Origin: Pseudanabaena frigida | Lineage (GTDB): Bacteria; Cyanobacteriota; Cyanobacteriia; Pseudanabaenales; Pseudanabaenaceae | DNA: 64,000 nucleotides | Direction of reading: 5' to 3' | NCBI GenBank assembly: GCA_003242085.1 | Contig: QBML01000014.1 | Span: forward strand, 229,307-293,306 | Shown here: one piece after another, positions 16,734-24,931 of the stretch | Position numbering within the stretch: position 1 is the stretch's first letter | Layout: each line of letters starts with the position of its first letter | Translations under genes and position numbers: made by a program | The notes under the pieces: model-generated | What the model was told of the DNA's origin: nothing | Seen by the model: only the letters and a program-made list of their open reading frames with translations | Database searches by the model: none

Positions 16734-17489
16734 ATGTTGCGTTGGATTCTTAGTTGTTTTTTAGCAGTTAGCGTTTTGCTGACTAGTTGTTCAAATGGTG
16801 GCAGTGTTTCGGCAAGTTCTTCGCCCTCAACCACCAGTCAATCACCTACAGCGATCGCTACTAAAGTTGCTGATGCAACACCTAAGCCTAGCTCTACCCC
16901 ACAAGATCCTTTGCAAGCCGCTCTTGCCAAATTCGTCCAACTCAAAGGAACGGCAACCGTCGAATTAAAACTTAAATCTGGCACAGTCAAGATCGAGCTT
17001 GATGGCAACAATGCACCTGTAACCGCAGGCAATTTTGCTGATTTAGTCAAACGTGGACTCTATAACGGTTTGACTTTCCACCGAGTTGTTAAAGAACCAA
17101 CTCCTTTTGTCGCTCAAGGCGGCGATCCACTCGGTAATGGTACGGGCAACTTTACCGATCCTGTAACATCACAGCCTCGATATATTCCTCTTGAAATTCT
17201 GCCCGATGGCGAAAAGCAGCCTGTTTATAGCGAAATTTTACCGCCTACCCAAAAGCCTAAATTGCGTCATAACAAGGGGGCGATCGCAATGGCGAGGTCG
17301 CAGTCCCCAAATTCTGCTTCTTGTCAGTTTTATCTTGCCCTCGATGATATTTACTTTCTTGATGGTTCCTATGCCGTATTTGGCTATGTGACCGAAGGAA
17401 TGGAGTTAGTCGAAAAAATCCAAGTCGGCGATCGGATTGAGTCAATCACGATTACTAAAGGCGAAGAAAATCTGAAGCAACCTGTATAA
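16734..17489 (+). CDS. Cyclophilin-type peptidyl-prolyl isomerase, lipoprotein
   Basis: A 251-residue protein with a lipoprotein signal (VSVLLTSCSNGG, lipid Cys about 19), a Ser/Thr/Pro linker to about 60, and a cyclophilin domain from about 70. Motifs include NAPVTAGNFADLVKRGLYNGLTFHRVV, FVAQGGDPLGNGTG, AIAMARSQSPNSASCQFYLAL and YAVFGYVTEGME. The substrate-site Arg of FHRV is present. An insertion (IPLEILPDGEKQPVYSEI) is typical of the cyanobacterial lumen/periplasm group. It is expected to assist folding of exported or thylakoid-lumen proteins. A strong terminator at 17495-17530 follows. Confidence 0.92.
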   Translation: MLRWILSCFLAVSVLLTSCSNGGSVSASSSPSTTSQSPTAIATKVADATPKPSSTPQDPLQAALAKFVQLKGTATVELKLKSGTVKIELDGNNAPVTAGNFADLVKRGLYNGLTFHRVVKEPTPFVAQGGDPLGNGTGNFTDPVTSQPRYIPLEILPDGEKQPVYSEILPPTQKPKLRHNKGAIAMARSQSPNSASCQFYLALDDIYFLDGSYAVFGYVTEGMELVEKIQVGDRIESITITKGEENLKQPV

Positions 17490-17494
17490 CCTCA

Positions 17495-17530
17495 ATAAAA
17501 AAGAGCCTGCGTAAGCAGGCTCTTTTTTAT
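17495..17530. terminator. Bidirectional intrinsic terminator
   Basis: ATAAAAAAGAGCCTGC pairs perfectly with 17515-17530 around GTAA, with U tracts in both directions. It serves the cyclophilin gene and the convergent small-protein gene, whose stop codon lies in its right arm. Confidence 0.88.
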
Positions 17531-17898
17531 CTAACGCGAATGATGCGTTGTTCGACAATGAAGCGATTACCTGAATTGTTATATGGATTATTGATGAAGC
17601 GATTACCTAAATCCACGTTATAGGGATTGTAGACAGTAGATCGACGATTCCAATAATTGCCATAGTAAGAAGATGAGGGGTATGCCTCACGCACTATAAC
17701 TGTGGAATTGACATTACGATTATAGCGATCGTAATTATTTGGATAGACTTGCCGATAGACGTTAGAGCGATAGTAATCGTAATTTCTATAGGTTGGAGTC
17801 GAGCCAAATCTAAGATTGATCGATACATCAGCCATCGCCGATCCCACAAACGAACTCATTGCTCCAAGTGCCGCGATCGCAGCAATTATCGCTTTCAT
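17527..17898 (-). CDS. Exported Tyr/Asn/Arg-rich small protein
   Basis: The 123-residue protein has a signal peptide (MKAIIAAIAALGAMSSFVGS, cleavage near SAMA-D). The mature part is very rich in Tyr, Asn, Arg and Ser, with repeated NxYNN/NRF units such as YNPYNVDLGNRF followed by INNPYNNSGNRF. Low-complexity secreted proteins of this kind are common in cyanobacteria and have no assigned function that I know. An AAGGAGAATTAAACCT-like leader supports the start. Confidence 0.65.
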   Translation of the reverse strand: MKAIIAAIAALGAMSSFVGSAMADVSINLRFGSTPTYRNYDYYRSNVYRQVYPNNYDRYNRNVNSTVIVREAYPSSSYYGNYWNRRSTVYNPYNVDLGNRFINNPYNNSGNRFIVEQRIIRVR

Positions 17899-17972
17899 AG
17901 GTTTAATTCTCCTTGAGGTTTACAAACACAACATAGAGCCGTCTACCTTTACTTTAGCTCAATCAAAAAAAC

Positions 17973-18461
17973 TTAGGATTGTTGGAATTTTTGTCTCAAA
18001 GCGATCGCTACTTCTGCGGTGACAAGATGCTCGATCTCTCCACCAAAACGAGAGATTTCCCGCACTACGCTACTACTCAAAAAACTATACTCATTGGATG
18101 TAGACAAAAAAACTGTCTCAATATCATTTGCCAAAGTTTTATTAGTATGTGCCATCTGCAATTCCATTTCAAAATCTGAAACAGCTCTAAGTCCTCGAAT
18201 TAGAACTTTAGCTTGCTTGAGATGAGCATAAGTAACAGTTAACCCTGTAAACGTATCAACATCAACGTTATCCAAGTGATTAGTTGCTTCGCGGATATGG
18301 TGCATCCGCTCTTCCATCGTAAATAGAGGCGTTTTGTTTGGATTTCGTAAGACAGCCACGATCACGCGATCGAATAGATGACTGCCACGTTTAATAATAT
18401 CAAGATGTCCGAAGGTAATGGGATCGAAACTACCTGGATAAATGGCAATCAATGCGGTCAC
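17973..18461 (-). CDS. coaD: Phosphopantetheine adenylyltransferase
   Basis: CoaD makes dephospho-CoA from 4'-phosphopantetheine and ATP, the fourth step of CoA synthesis. The GTG at 18461 (giving [14 protein letters not shown]) is chosen because it yields 162 residues, the normal family length; the frame upstream to 18539 has no family match. Signatures are [16 protein letters not shown] (nucleotidyltransferase HxGH equivalent), [18 protein letters not shown] and the C-terminal [13 protein letters not shown]. The Arg in [10 protein letters not shown] is a known substrate contact. It stands between a secreted-protein gene and the chorismate lyase gene, with a 24-bp-stem hairpin upstream. Confidence 0.93.
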   Translation of the reverse strand: MTALIAIYPGSFDPITFGHLDIIKRGSHLFDRVIVAVLRNPNKTPLFTMEERMHHIREATNHLDNVDVDTFTGLTVTYAHLKQAKVLIRGLRAVSDFEMELQMAHTNKTLANDIETVFLSTSNEYSFLSSSVVREISRFGGEIEHLVTAEVAIALRQKFQQS

Positions 18462-18551
18462 CAACTCGCTACAAGTAGCGATTATATAGCGCCCTGCACT
18501 TAACCCCCAAATAAAAACGCGCACAGCAGCAGTGCCCATGATGAAAACAAC

Positions 18552-18604
18552 AAAAACGATTTATTGAAAGCCAGCCTAAAGCTGGCTTTCAATAAATCGT
18601 TTTT
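18552..18604. repeat. 24-bp perfect hairpin
   Basis: Arms 18552-18575 and 18581-18604 are exact complements around CTAAA. On the minus strand it lies after the chorismate lyase gene and ends in a U run, so it is probably its terminator. Confidence 0.8.
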
Positions 18605-18631
18605 TGTAACATAAGCAGCGTGTTTTTATCT

Positions 18632-19273
18632 TTATAAGCTACTTGAACCTAGATACTTGCCGATCGCAGGTGAATAAATTTCGTAGAGCATCGTAATTGG
18701 TTCGCCACCATGCCATAGCAAATAGTGTCGTCCCCAGTAAGTGTCAATCTCAGGATAGCCAAAGGCTTCAGCTAATTTAGGACAAGCCCCCTTATAAATG
18801 CCTTTGAGATCGCGATAAAGCTCGGTGTACTTTTGATTGAGACTGACCCAGATTGGCAAAGACGGATCTTTTAAATATTTTTGCATTGCTGCTTCTGACC
18901 ACCAAGATGTTGCATGGGAAAAAATTTCGCCCGTTTGCTGCGATCGCAAAAAGATTTGGCGACGGATTCGTGGGGCGGCAATTAACGAAATATCCGATGG
19001 GGCATTATCATCATCGTCCCCAATATTAGTCATAGCAAGCACTTCAACTGAGATATCAGATTGGGTCAACAGTTGTAAATGTCTGGTTGGCGCTCCATCG
19101 CCCATCAAAAACATTTGCCAAGTAGGAGACAGTAGATTAAATGGTAAACCTTTACGGATATCATCTTCGCTACCTTGCCACATGGGTTCTTCGATGCGAT
19201 TCCAAGCAGAAATTTTGCTCTTAGCAAGAGTTGAAGTAGGAATTTGAATGCTTTGAGGTGATGTGAGGGTCAT
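18632..19273 (-). CDS. Chorismate--pyruvate lyase (cyanobacterial DUF98/Ycf21 type)
   Basis: The 213-residue protein resembles the DUF98 family to which Synechocystis Sll1797 belongs. That protein converts chorismate to 4-hydroxybenzoate and pyruvate, the first step of cyanobacterial plastoquinone synthesis. Visible family features are SPTWQMFLMGDGAPTRHLQ, the Arg-rich APRIRRQIFLRSQ, SWWSEAAMQKYL, and GRHYLLWHGGEPITMLYEI near the C-terminus with its conserved Glu. Single gene, terminated by the 18552-18604 hairpin. The function is taken from the family. Confidence 0.85.
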   Translation of the reverse strand: MTLTSPQSIQIPTSTLAKSKISAWNRIEEPMWQGSEDDIRKGLPFNLLSPTWQMFLMGDGAPTRHLQLLTQSDISVEVLAMTNIGDDDDNAPSDISLIAAPRIRRQIFLRSQQTGEIFSHATSWWSEAAMQKYLKDPSLPIWVSLNQKYTELYRDLKGIYKGACPKLAEAFGYPEIDTYWGRHYLLWHGGEPITMLYEIYSPAIGKYLGSSSL

Positions 19274-19315
19274 ACAGGATTTCTCTTAACAATCCGTAAT
19301 ATATCCTCTATTGTA

Positions 19316-19364
19316 GTCTTAAACAAAAAGAAACGCGTGTAGTGCATTTCTTTTTGTTTAAGAC
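19316..19364. repeat. 21-bp hairpin with one mismatch
   Basis: Arms 19316-19336 and 19344-19364 pair over 21 bp. The right arm includes the last two codons and stop of the YaaW-like gene (minus strand, ends 19358). The A/T-rich ends allow termination of that gene. Confidence 0.7.
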
Positions 19365-20185
19365 ATTCGTAATAGTCTTATCTGGGCAACGATGAAAATT
19401 GCGGGAATGATGCGTCCGTAATTAGTGGCGATCGCTCGCCAGCCTAAATCTGCAAAAAACAACCCCCAGAGCGCTGGTGTAATTACCGAAAACACAGTCC
19501 GCGCCGCCGTATATTGCGTAGCCGCAACAGCCATCCCCCGTTTTGCAAGATAGGTAGATACATATGCATTCAAGCGCGTAGCGATCGCCGTACCTCCGGC
19601 CTTAATGACTTCATAACCCACTTGATAAGAAGCAAAATGCCATGCCATTTGACGGGCGATCGCTGTCAGTACCGCCGAACGAATTACCGTACTCACCGCG
19701 ATCGCACTACCTCCTTTAACAAGCAAACTCATTGGATTACGTTGAGCATCTAAAGGTAGAGACTTTTGTAAATCTGCCTCAGTGAGAGCTGTTTGCATAG
19801 ACTCATCAATAGTTAGACGCTCCTTAGGCGAGAGCTTTTTCCATGAATTGCTGATTAAATTTAAAAACAGCTCAGATTCGATATCTTCAATACTTTGATT
19901 TTTAGAATATTTGATGTTCAGATGCTGGCATACACGCTCGAGCACTTCTCTATAACTAACATCACTAGTTTTGCGTCGCAAAACAGTTAATCCATCGGCA
20001 GCAAGAAATCGAAACCGTTTGGAAATCGCTAAAATTAGTTCATCGCGATCCCAGCTTTGCAATTCTTGAATGGGTGGAGTAGCAAAATAATCAAGGGGAT
20101 TGAACTTACGCCGAAATAGGATATCCGCAATCTGATGCAACTCCTCATCAGTCGCCAAAGTTAGCACATTACTTAATTCGTCCAT
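19358..20185 (-). CDS. YaaW-like protein (DUF3944 type)
   Basis: The 275-residue protein has an N-terminal charged helical region (MDELSNVLTLATDEELHQIA). A middle segment resembles E. coli YaaW (ESELFLNLISNSWKKLSPKE against its LEQFLRNTWKKMDEEHK). The C-terminal half is hydrophobic and Ala/Gly-rich (LVKGGSAIAVSTVIRSAVLTA and later segments) and ends IIPAIFIVAQIRLLRMS, like the IPAVLQIACLRRM end of YaaW. Partial membrane association is likely. Function is unknown even for the named homologue; assignment rests on remembered similarity. Confidence 0.6.
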   Translation of the reverse strand: MDELSNVLTLATDEELHQIADILFRRKFNPLDYFATPPIQELQSWDRDELILAISKRFRFLAADGLTVLRRKTSDVSYREVLERVCQHLNIKYSKNQSIEDIESELFLNLISNSWKKLSPKERLTIDESMQTALTEADLQKSLPLDAQRNPMSLLVKGGSAIAVSTVIRSAVLTAIARQMAWHFASYQVGYEVIKAGGTAIATRLNAYVSTYLAKRGMAVAATQYTAARTVFSVITPALWGLFFADLGWRAIATNYGRIIPAIFIVAQIRLLRMS

Positions 20186-20306
20186 TGCCGCATCCTTTGG
20201 TTGCTGTAGACAGTCCCTGAAATTTCAGTTCAGTCTCAATAAGTTAATTTGATTTTACAGCAATTCTAATCAAAACCCAGAAAGTTAGAGCAAGCTCCAA
20301 GCGAGA

Positions 20307-21005
20307 TTATCTTTGTTGACTCTGCAATTGTTCAATTTCTCGGATTACTCGGGCTTGACTTAACATTAAATGATTGCTAACCGCAGCTAAAGCTTTTTCA
20401 GAATCGTGTTGGACGATCGCCTCATAAATTTTGCGATGTTCTAGGCTTACTTCTAGCACTTTAAGATTTTGCTGTACCGTCTGCATTCTCAGCAATGCCA
20501 TTTTATCGAATAGCTGATCGAGGAGCAAAGCTAACCAAGGATTTCCAGAACATTCGGCGATCGCCCGATGAAATTGATAGTCGATATGCAGTAATTGATA
20601 GCTAGTAAGCTGATTGGGCTGTTGTTCGATTTCTTTTTCAGCCTGTTGAATTGCTAATTCGATTTTAGCCAACTGCTCAGAGTTAGCATTTTTACAAGCT
20701 TCAAGTACTGATTCCTGTTCCAGTACGACGCGACAACGATAGAGATTCTTGGCATCCGCTGGTGAAAAGCTAACGACACGCAAGTTACCATTTTCGTCAG
20801 TGACAACAAGTTGCTCTTGTTGTAATTGTTGCAAGGCTTCACGGATCGGAGTGCGGCTAACTTGCAATTTTTCAGCAATTTGTGTCTCGACCAAGCGCGA
20901 ACCAGCCAAAAATTCACCAGACAAAATAGCCGATCGCAAAACCTGATAGGTTTGCTCGCGCAGAGACTGGGAACGCTGGATAGAACGGGGTGAAGAAAGC
21001 AACAA
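20307..21005 (-). CDS. GntR/FadR-family (FCD) transcription regulator
   Basis: The 232-residue regulator starts at a TTG (21005) with AGGAG eight bases upstream, which decides the start. The N-terminal winged helix has the GntR signature (LREQTYQVLRSAILSGEFLAG, LQVSRTPIREALQQLQQEQL). The C-terminal all-helical FCD domain carries the metal/ligand residues in DYQFHRAIAECSGNPWLALLL and LEHRKIYEAI. It is divergent from the M20 hydrolase and deaminase genes, and the shared 185-bp region holds a 26-bp imperfect palindrome (21127-21152). It most likely controls those genes in response to a purine-catabolism intermediate, which is inference from context. Confidence 0.9.
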   Translation of the reverse strand: MLLSSPRSIQRSQSLREQTYQVLRSAILSGEFLAGSRLVETQIAEKLQVSRTPIREALQQLQQEQLVVTDENGNLRVVSFSPADAKNLYRCRVVLEQESVLEACKNANSEQLAKIELAIQQAEKEIEQQPNQLTSYQLLHIDYQFHRAIAECSGNPWLALLLDQLFDKMALLRMQTVQQNLKVLEVSLEHRKIYEAIVQHDSEKALAAVSNHLMLSQARVIREIEQLQSQQR

Positions 21006-21126
21006 TCAGAAAGCTCCTAAAATCTTTATTTGTAATTCTCTATGATTTTGACCGCAAAAACATCAACTTAAATTACGAAAGTTTTATTTGATTTGCATTA
21101 AATAATACCCATATTAGATTTCACAC

Positions 21127-21152
21127 TATGTATACAGTATATTGTATTCATA
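21127..21152. promoter_or_regulatory. Candidate GntR operator palindrome
   Basis: TATGTATACAGTA is followed directly by TATTGTATTCATA. The second half reversed and complemented is TATGAATACAATA, matching the first half at 11 of 13 positions. It lies between the divergent regulator gene and the M20 hydrolase gene, 39 bp before the latter's ATG. GTATAC-containing palindromes are typical targets of FCD-class GntR regulators. Confidence 0.6.
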
Positions 21153-21190
21153 AAACAGCACTTAATATATCTTAAGGAATAATCTGATTC

Positions 21191-22432
21191 ATGGTAGCGC
21201 TACTTCCAAAACTGGCAATAAATTGCGATCGTCTCGATCGCAGTCTTGCTGAACTTGCAAAAATTGGCAAATTGCCCAACGGGGGGGTATGTCGTCTGGC
21301 TTTTTCAGAAGAGGATATTCAAGCTCGACAATTGGTCACAACTTGGATGCTAGAAGCTGGAATGTCTGTACGAAGTGACGCGGTTGGTAATATTATCGGG
21401 ACTTATGCAGGAACAGAAACAGGTTCGGCAGCTTTGGCTACGGGATCGCACATCGACACCGTGCCAGTCGGAGGACGCTATGATGGCTGCTTGGGCGTTG
21501 TGGCGGGAATCGAAGTGGCGCGAGTGTTACAAGAGAACCAAATTCGGCTGCGTCATCCCTTTGAAGTAATTGTATTTAGTGATGAAGAGAATAGTGTCAT
21601 TGGTTGCAAAGCGATCGCAGGTAATGCCCCTACTGACCCAGAACGCTATCGCCGTAAAGATGGTACATCGATCCAAGAATGCCTCAAGAATGTAGGTGGT
21701 GACTGGGATAAACTCCATACCGCTAAACGCGATCGCTCTGAAATTGCAGCCTTTGTAGAGCTACATGTAGAGCAAGGCGGCGTATTAGAAGCATGGAATA
21801 AACAAATCGGCGTAGTCACAGGCATTGTCGGACAATATCGCTACATGGTGCAGATTGTTGGTCGTCCCAACCATGCAGGTACAACCCCGATGAATATGCG
21901 AAAGGATGCCCTCGTGGCTGCCTCACAGTTGGTTTTAGCTATTAATCGACTTGGTTTGGAAACCATCGGCGATCAGGTTGCCACCGTGGGACATATGACC
22001 GTATCGCCCAATGGAACTAACGTTGTCCCTGCCCTTGTGAATTTGAGTATCGATTTACGCGATCTCTCTGAGGATAATCTGCAATATTTGATTACCGAAA
22101 TCGAAAAAGAAGCAGTAGCGATCGCTGCCAGCACTGGCACAGAGATTACCTTCGATCTGAAGCTTTATGTACAGCCCACTCTCGCTAAGCCCACACTGAT
22201 GGCAACGATTGCTGATGTTTGCAAAAAATTAGATCTCAGCTATGACTACTTGCCCAGTCGCGCGGGGCATGACGCACAAGAGATCGGACGCTTTACCGAT
22301 ATGGCAATGATCTTCGTGCCTAGTCTTAACGGTATCAGTCATTCAGAAGAAGAGTACACCTCCCCAGAGCAATGCGCTCTGGGCGCTGAGGTATTGTTAC
22401 AGACGATTTTGGCGATCGATAAAAGTTATTAG
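21191..22432 (+). CDS. M20-family amidohydrolase (allantoate amidohydrolase / N-carbamoyl-amino-acid hydrolase type)
   Basis: The protein has 413 residues, with AAGGAA upstream of the ATG. It is a zinc M20 hydrolase of the AllC/HyuC/beta-ureidopropionase group: TGSHIDTVPVGGRYDGCLGV (metal His/Asp), VFSDEENSVIGCKAIAG (catalytic and metal Glu), VELHVEQGGVLE, GRPNHAGTTPMNMRKDAL (dimerisation-domain His and Arg), and SRAGHDAQEIG near the C-terminus. Substrates in the group are allantoate, N-carbamoyl amino acids or ureidopropionate; sequence alone does not decide. The adjacent 8-oxoguanine deaminase-like gene and the divergent GntR gene favour a purine/ureide role that releases ammonium. Confidence 0.87.
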   Translation: MVALLPKLAINCDRLDRSLAELAKIGKLPNGGVCRLAFSEEDIQARQLVTTWMLEAGMSVRSDAVGNIIGTYAGTETGSAALATGSHIDTVPVGGRYDGCLGVVAGIEVARVLQENQIRLRHPFEVIVFSDEENSVIGCKAIAGNAPTDPERYRRKDGTSIQECLKNVGGDWDKLHTAKRDRSEIAAFVELHVEQGGVLEAWNKQIGVVTGIVGQYRYMVQIVGRPNHAGTTPMNMRKDALVAASQLVLAINRLGLETIGDQVATVGHMTVSPNGTNVVPALVNLSIDLRDLSEDNLQYLITEIEKEAVAIAASTGTEITFDLKLYVQPTLAKPTLMATIADVCKKLDLSYDYLPSRAGHDAQEIGRFTDMAMIFVPSLNGISHSEEEYTSPEQCALGAEVLLQTILAIDKSY

Positions 22433-22481
22433 CTTTTGGCTTGCAACTAGTTTCCTTCGCACTAATTAATTTTTTCTAACA

Positions 22482-22508
22482 AATTACGAATTACGAATTA
22501 CGAATTAC
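22482..22508. repeat. Tandem heptamer AATTACG, 3.9 copies
   Basis: Four consecutive AATTACG units (the last missing its final G) lie in the 108-bp spacer between the M20 hydrolase and the deaminase genes. Such perfect short tandem repeats are prone to copy-number change. Confidence 0.85.
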
Positions 22509-22540
22509 CAAAAAAGCCAATCGCTTACAGCCCAAAACCT

Positions 22541-23902
22541 ATGCCTACACTCCTAGTCAAAAACATCCATACTCTCGTCACGATGGATAGCGATCGCCGC
22601 GAGTTAAAGAATGCTGCCATCTTGGTGAGAGATAACGTCATTGAGCAAGTAGGGCTGACCATTGAGTTGCCCGATACTGCTGATGAGGTGTTGGACTTAG
22701 GAGGCAAGCATATTGTGATGCCGGGGTTGGTAAATACCCATCATCATTTTTACCAAGTTCTAACCAAAGTTATCCCTGCTGCTCAAGACTGCACGTTATT
22801 TAATTGGTTGCAAACCCTTTATCCGATCTGGGGCAACCTCAACTCGGAGGCAATTTATATCAGCGCTCAGATGGCAGCTGCTGAACTGATTCTCTCGGGT
22901 TGTACTACTGCTAGCGATCATCTTTATATCTATCCCAATGATTGCAAACTGGATGATGAGATCGCGGGTATTAAAGAAATTGGAATGCGCTTCCATGCTA
23001 GTCGTGGCAGTATGAGTCTCGGTGAAAGCCAAGGTGGACTCCCACCCGATCGCCTTGTGGAAAAGGAAGCAGATATCCTCAAAGACTCGCAACGATTAAT
23101 TGAGGAATATCACGATTCTTCAAGGTTCTCGATGTTGCGGATGACCCTTGCACCATGTTCGCCCTTTAGTGTCACGCCCGATCTGATGCGGGAGTCCGCA
23201 AAAATGGCGCGATCCTATACCAGCGTGCGCTTGCATACTCACTTAGCTGAGAACAACTCCGATGTGGAATATAGCCTCGCTAAATTTGGCAAGATTCCTG
23301 GGGACTTTGCCGAATCCGTAGGCTGGCTCGGTGATGATGTCTGGCACGCCCATTGTGTGAAACTCAGTGATGACTCAATTCAAAAATTTGGACGCACGGG
23401 GACAGGAGTTGCCCATTGTCCCTGTAGCAATATGCGCTTAGGCAGCGGCATCGCGCCAATTCGGAAGATGCTTAATCATGGCGTGTCTGTGGGTTTAGGA
23501 GTAGATGGCTCAGCATCTAACGACACGGGGAATTTATTACAAGAAGCAAGAACTGCGTTTTTATTAGCAAGGGTAAATGAATGCGACCCCACATCGATGA
23601 GTGCAAGGGAAATTTTGGAGGTATCTACCCTTGGCGGCGCTAGGGTATTAGGTCGTGATGATATTGGCGCGATCGCTCCAAATATGGCGGCGGATTTTAT
23701 TGCCTTTGATATCGAGCGATCGCAATTTACAGGCGCACAGCACGATCTTGTCTCAGCGCTAATTTTCTGTCCGCCACCATCGGTTGATTACAGCTATATC
23801 AATGGGCGCAAGGTGGTCGATCGGGGGCATCTAACGACTCTTGATTTGCCGATGTTGATTGAGAAGACTAATAAAATTGCTCGAAAGCTAGTCGAAAAAT
23901 AA
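22541..23902 (+). CDS. 8-oxoguanine deaminase-like amidohydrolase (AtzB/guanine-deaminase superfamily)
   Basis: This 453-residue enzyme belongs to the amidohydrolase superfamily with a C-terminal and N-terminal composite beta domain. Metal and catalytic sites are visible: HIVMPGLVNTHHHFYQ (HxH), RLHTHLAENNSD, DVWHAHCVKLSD and GVDGSASNDTGNLL (metal Asp). The long FYQVLTKVIPAAQDCTLFNW segment and the overall order match proteins annotated 8-oxoguanine deaminase, which makes urate from 8-oxoguanine; related AtzB acts on hydroxyatrazine. It follows the M20 hydrolase by 108 bp on the same strand and probably shares its promoter and GntR control. The exact substrate is inference. Confidence 0.85.
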   Translation: MPTLLVKNIHTLVTMDSDRRELKNAAILVRDNVIEQVGLTIELPDTADEVLDLGGKHIVMPGLVNTHHHFYQVLTKVIPAAQDCTLFNWLQTLYPIWGNLNSEAIYISAQMAAAELILSGCTTASDHLYIYPNDCKLDDEIAGIKEIGMRFHASRGSMSLGESQGGLPPDRLVEKEADILKDSQRLIEEYHDSSRFSMLRMTLAPCSPFSVTPDLMRESAKMARSYTSVRLHTHLAENNSDVEYSLAKFGKIPGDFAESVGWLGDDVWHAHCVKLSDDSIQKFGRTGTGVAHCPCSNMRLGSGIAPIRKMLNHGVSVGLGVDGSASNDTGNLLQEARTAFLLARVNECDPTSMSAREILEVSTLGGARVLGRDDIGAIAPNMAADFIAFDIERSQFTGAQHDLVSALIFCPPPSVDYSYINGRKVVDRGHLTTLDLPMLIEKTNKIARKLVEK

Positions 23903-23950
23903 GTGAGAGTAGCCCACCTACTTTTTTTTCGAATAAATTAGCAAAAAGAC

Positions 23951-23981
23951 TTGACTAAATGCGATCGCATTCTGCTATATT
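23951..23981 (+). promoter_or_regulatory. Probable tRNA-Val promoter
   Basis: TTGACT (23951-23956) and TATATT (23976-23981, preceded by TGC as an extended -10) lie 33 bp before the mature 5' end of tRNA-Val. The spacing of 19 bp is long, which the extended -10 could compensate for. Confidence 0.45.
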
Positions 23982-24014
23982 GTTTAAGCTTGAAATTTAA
24001 GTTTCACAAAGCAA

Positions 24015-24087
24015 GGGCGCTTAGCTCAGTTGGTAGAGCGTCTCGTTTACACCGAGAATGTCGGGGGTTCGAGTCCCTCAGCGCCCA
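24015..24087 (+). tRNA. tRNA-Val (TAC)
   Basis: This is a 73-nt cloverleaf. The acceptor stem is GGGCGCT with AGCGCCC, the discriminator is A, the D-arm is GCTCAGTTGGTAGAGC, the anticodon stem is TCTCG/CGAGA with loop TTTACAC (anticodon TAC), and the T-loop is TTCGAGT. CCA is not encoded. The flanks (23903-24014 and 24088-24325) hold no other gene. Confidence 0.97.
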
Positions 24088-24325
24088 TACATCTTAAAAA
24101 ATATAATAGAAATAATAAATATTTAAGAGATATTTAAGTTAAGGGTAATACTCTAGGAAATTATCGTTATAAAACCGATTTTTATAATGAAAATTTCTGT
24201 AATGATCCTGAACTCATTGATATTTTGTACAGTTTTTAATTCACAATTAACGGCTAATACGCACTATCAAGGCAGCAAGTGGAATCGGTATATTACTAGT
24301 TAAATAGCTGTTAGTTAAACAAAAG

Positions 24326-24844
24326 ATGATGAAACCTTCTCAAAATCCTTGCCCCGATCCACCTTCTTATCAAGTTCATTTTGCAGTAATTACTGTCAGC
24401 GATACTCGTACACCAGAAACTGACAAGAGCGGAAACTTTATTAAACAGTCAATGACTAATGCAGGTCATCTTCTGGATTACTACACCCTAGTCAAAGATG
24501 AACCAGACGAGATTAAGGAGCAGATGTATAAATTAGCTCAGAGCGATGGTCTGGATGCGATTATTCTCAATGGTGGCACGGGCATTGCACCACGCGATAC
24601 GACCTACGATGCGATCGCCGCTTTGCTCGAAAAAACACTCCCTGGATTTGGTGAGATGTTTCGTTATTTAAGCTGGCAAGAGGTTGGCTCAAGGGCGATC
24701 GCTTCACGTTCTGAGGCTGGGATTTATCAAGGAAAATTAGTGTTTTCGCTTCCTGGTTCGAGTAATGCAGTTAAGTTAGCGATCGAACAGCTAATTTTGC
24801 CAGAAATTATTCATCTAGTGCGACAGTTAAAGGGTTTGCATTAA
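24326..24844 (+). CDS. moaB: Molybdenum cofactor biosynthesis protein MoaB
   Basis: The protein has 172 residues and the MogA/MoaB fold. HFAVITVSDTRTPETDKSG is the N-terminal signature. DAIILNGGTGIAPRDTTYDA is the molybdopterin-binding GGTG loop with its catalytic Asp. PGFGEMFRYLSWQEVGSRAIASRSEAG and VFSLPGSSNAVKLAIEQL complete the pattern. In bacteria this family adenylylates molybdopterin or plays an accessory part in cofactor synthesis. It converges with a MOSC-domain gene, another molybdenum-cofactor-linked family, through a shared inverted repeat. Confidence 0.93.
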   Translation: MMKPSQNPCPDPPSYQVHFAVITVSDTRTPETDKSGNFIKQSMTNAGHLLDYYTLVKDEPDEIKEQMYKLAQSDGLDAIILNGGTGIAPRDTTYDAIAALLEKTLPGFGEMFRYLSWQEVGSRAIASRSEAGIYQGKLVFSLPGSSNAVKLAIEQLILPEIIHLVRQLKGLH

Positions 24845-24882
24845 CCTAGATCTTTGCGCTCAATTTCATCAATAGTGTATCT

Positions 24883-24931
24883 AACCTGAATAATAGTGCA
24901 GACGATTTATGCTGCTGCTATTATTCAGGTT
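24883..24931. terminator. Convergent-gene inverted repeat (moaB / MOSC)
   Basis: AACCTGAATAATAG pairs with 24918-24931 (14 bp), with a smaller TGCAG/CTGC step inside. The right arm runs into the last codons of the MOSC gene. Confidence 0.65.

Noticed and set aside
22482..22508. CRISPR-like repeat
   Set aside because: Units are 7 bp with no spacers. No CRISPR array or cas gene was seen anywhere in the window.
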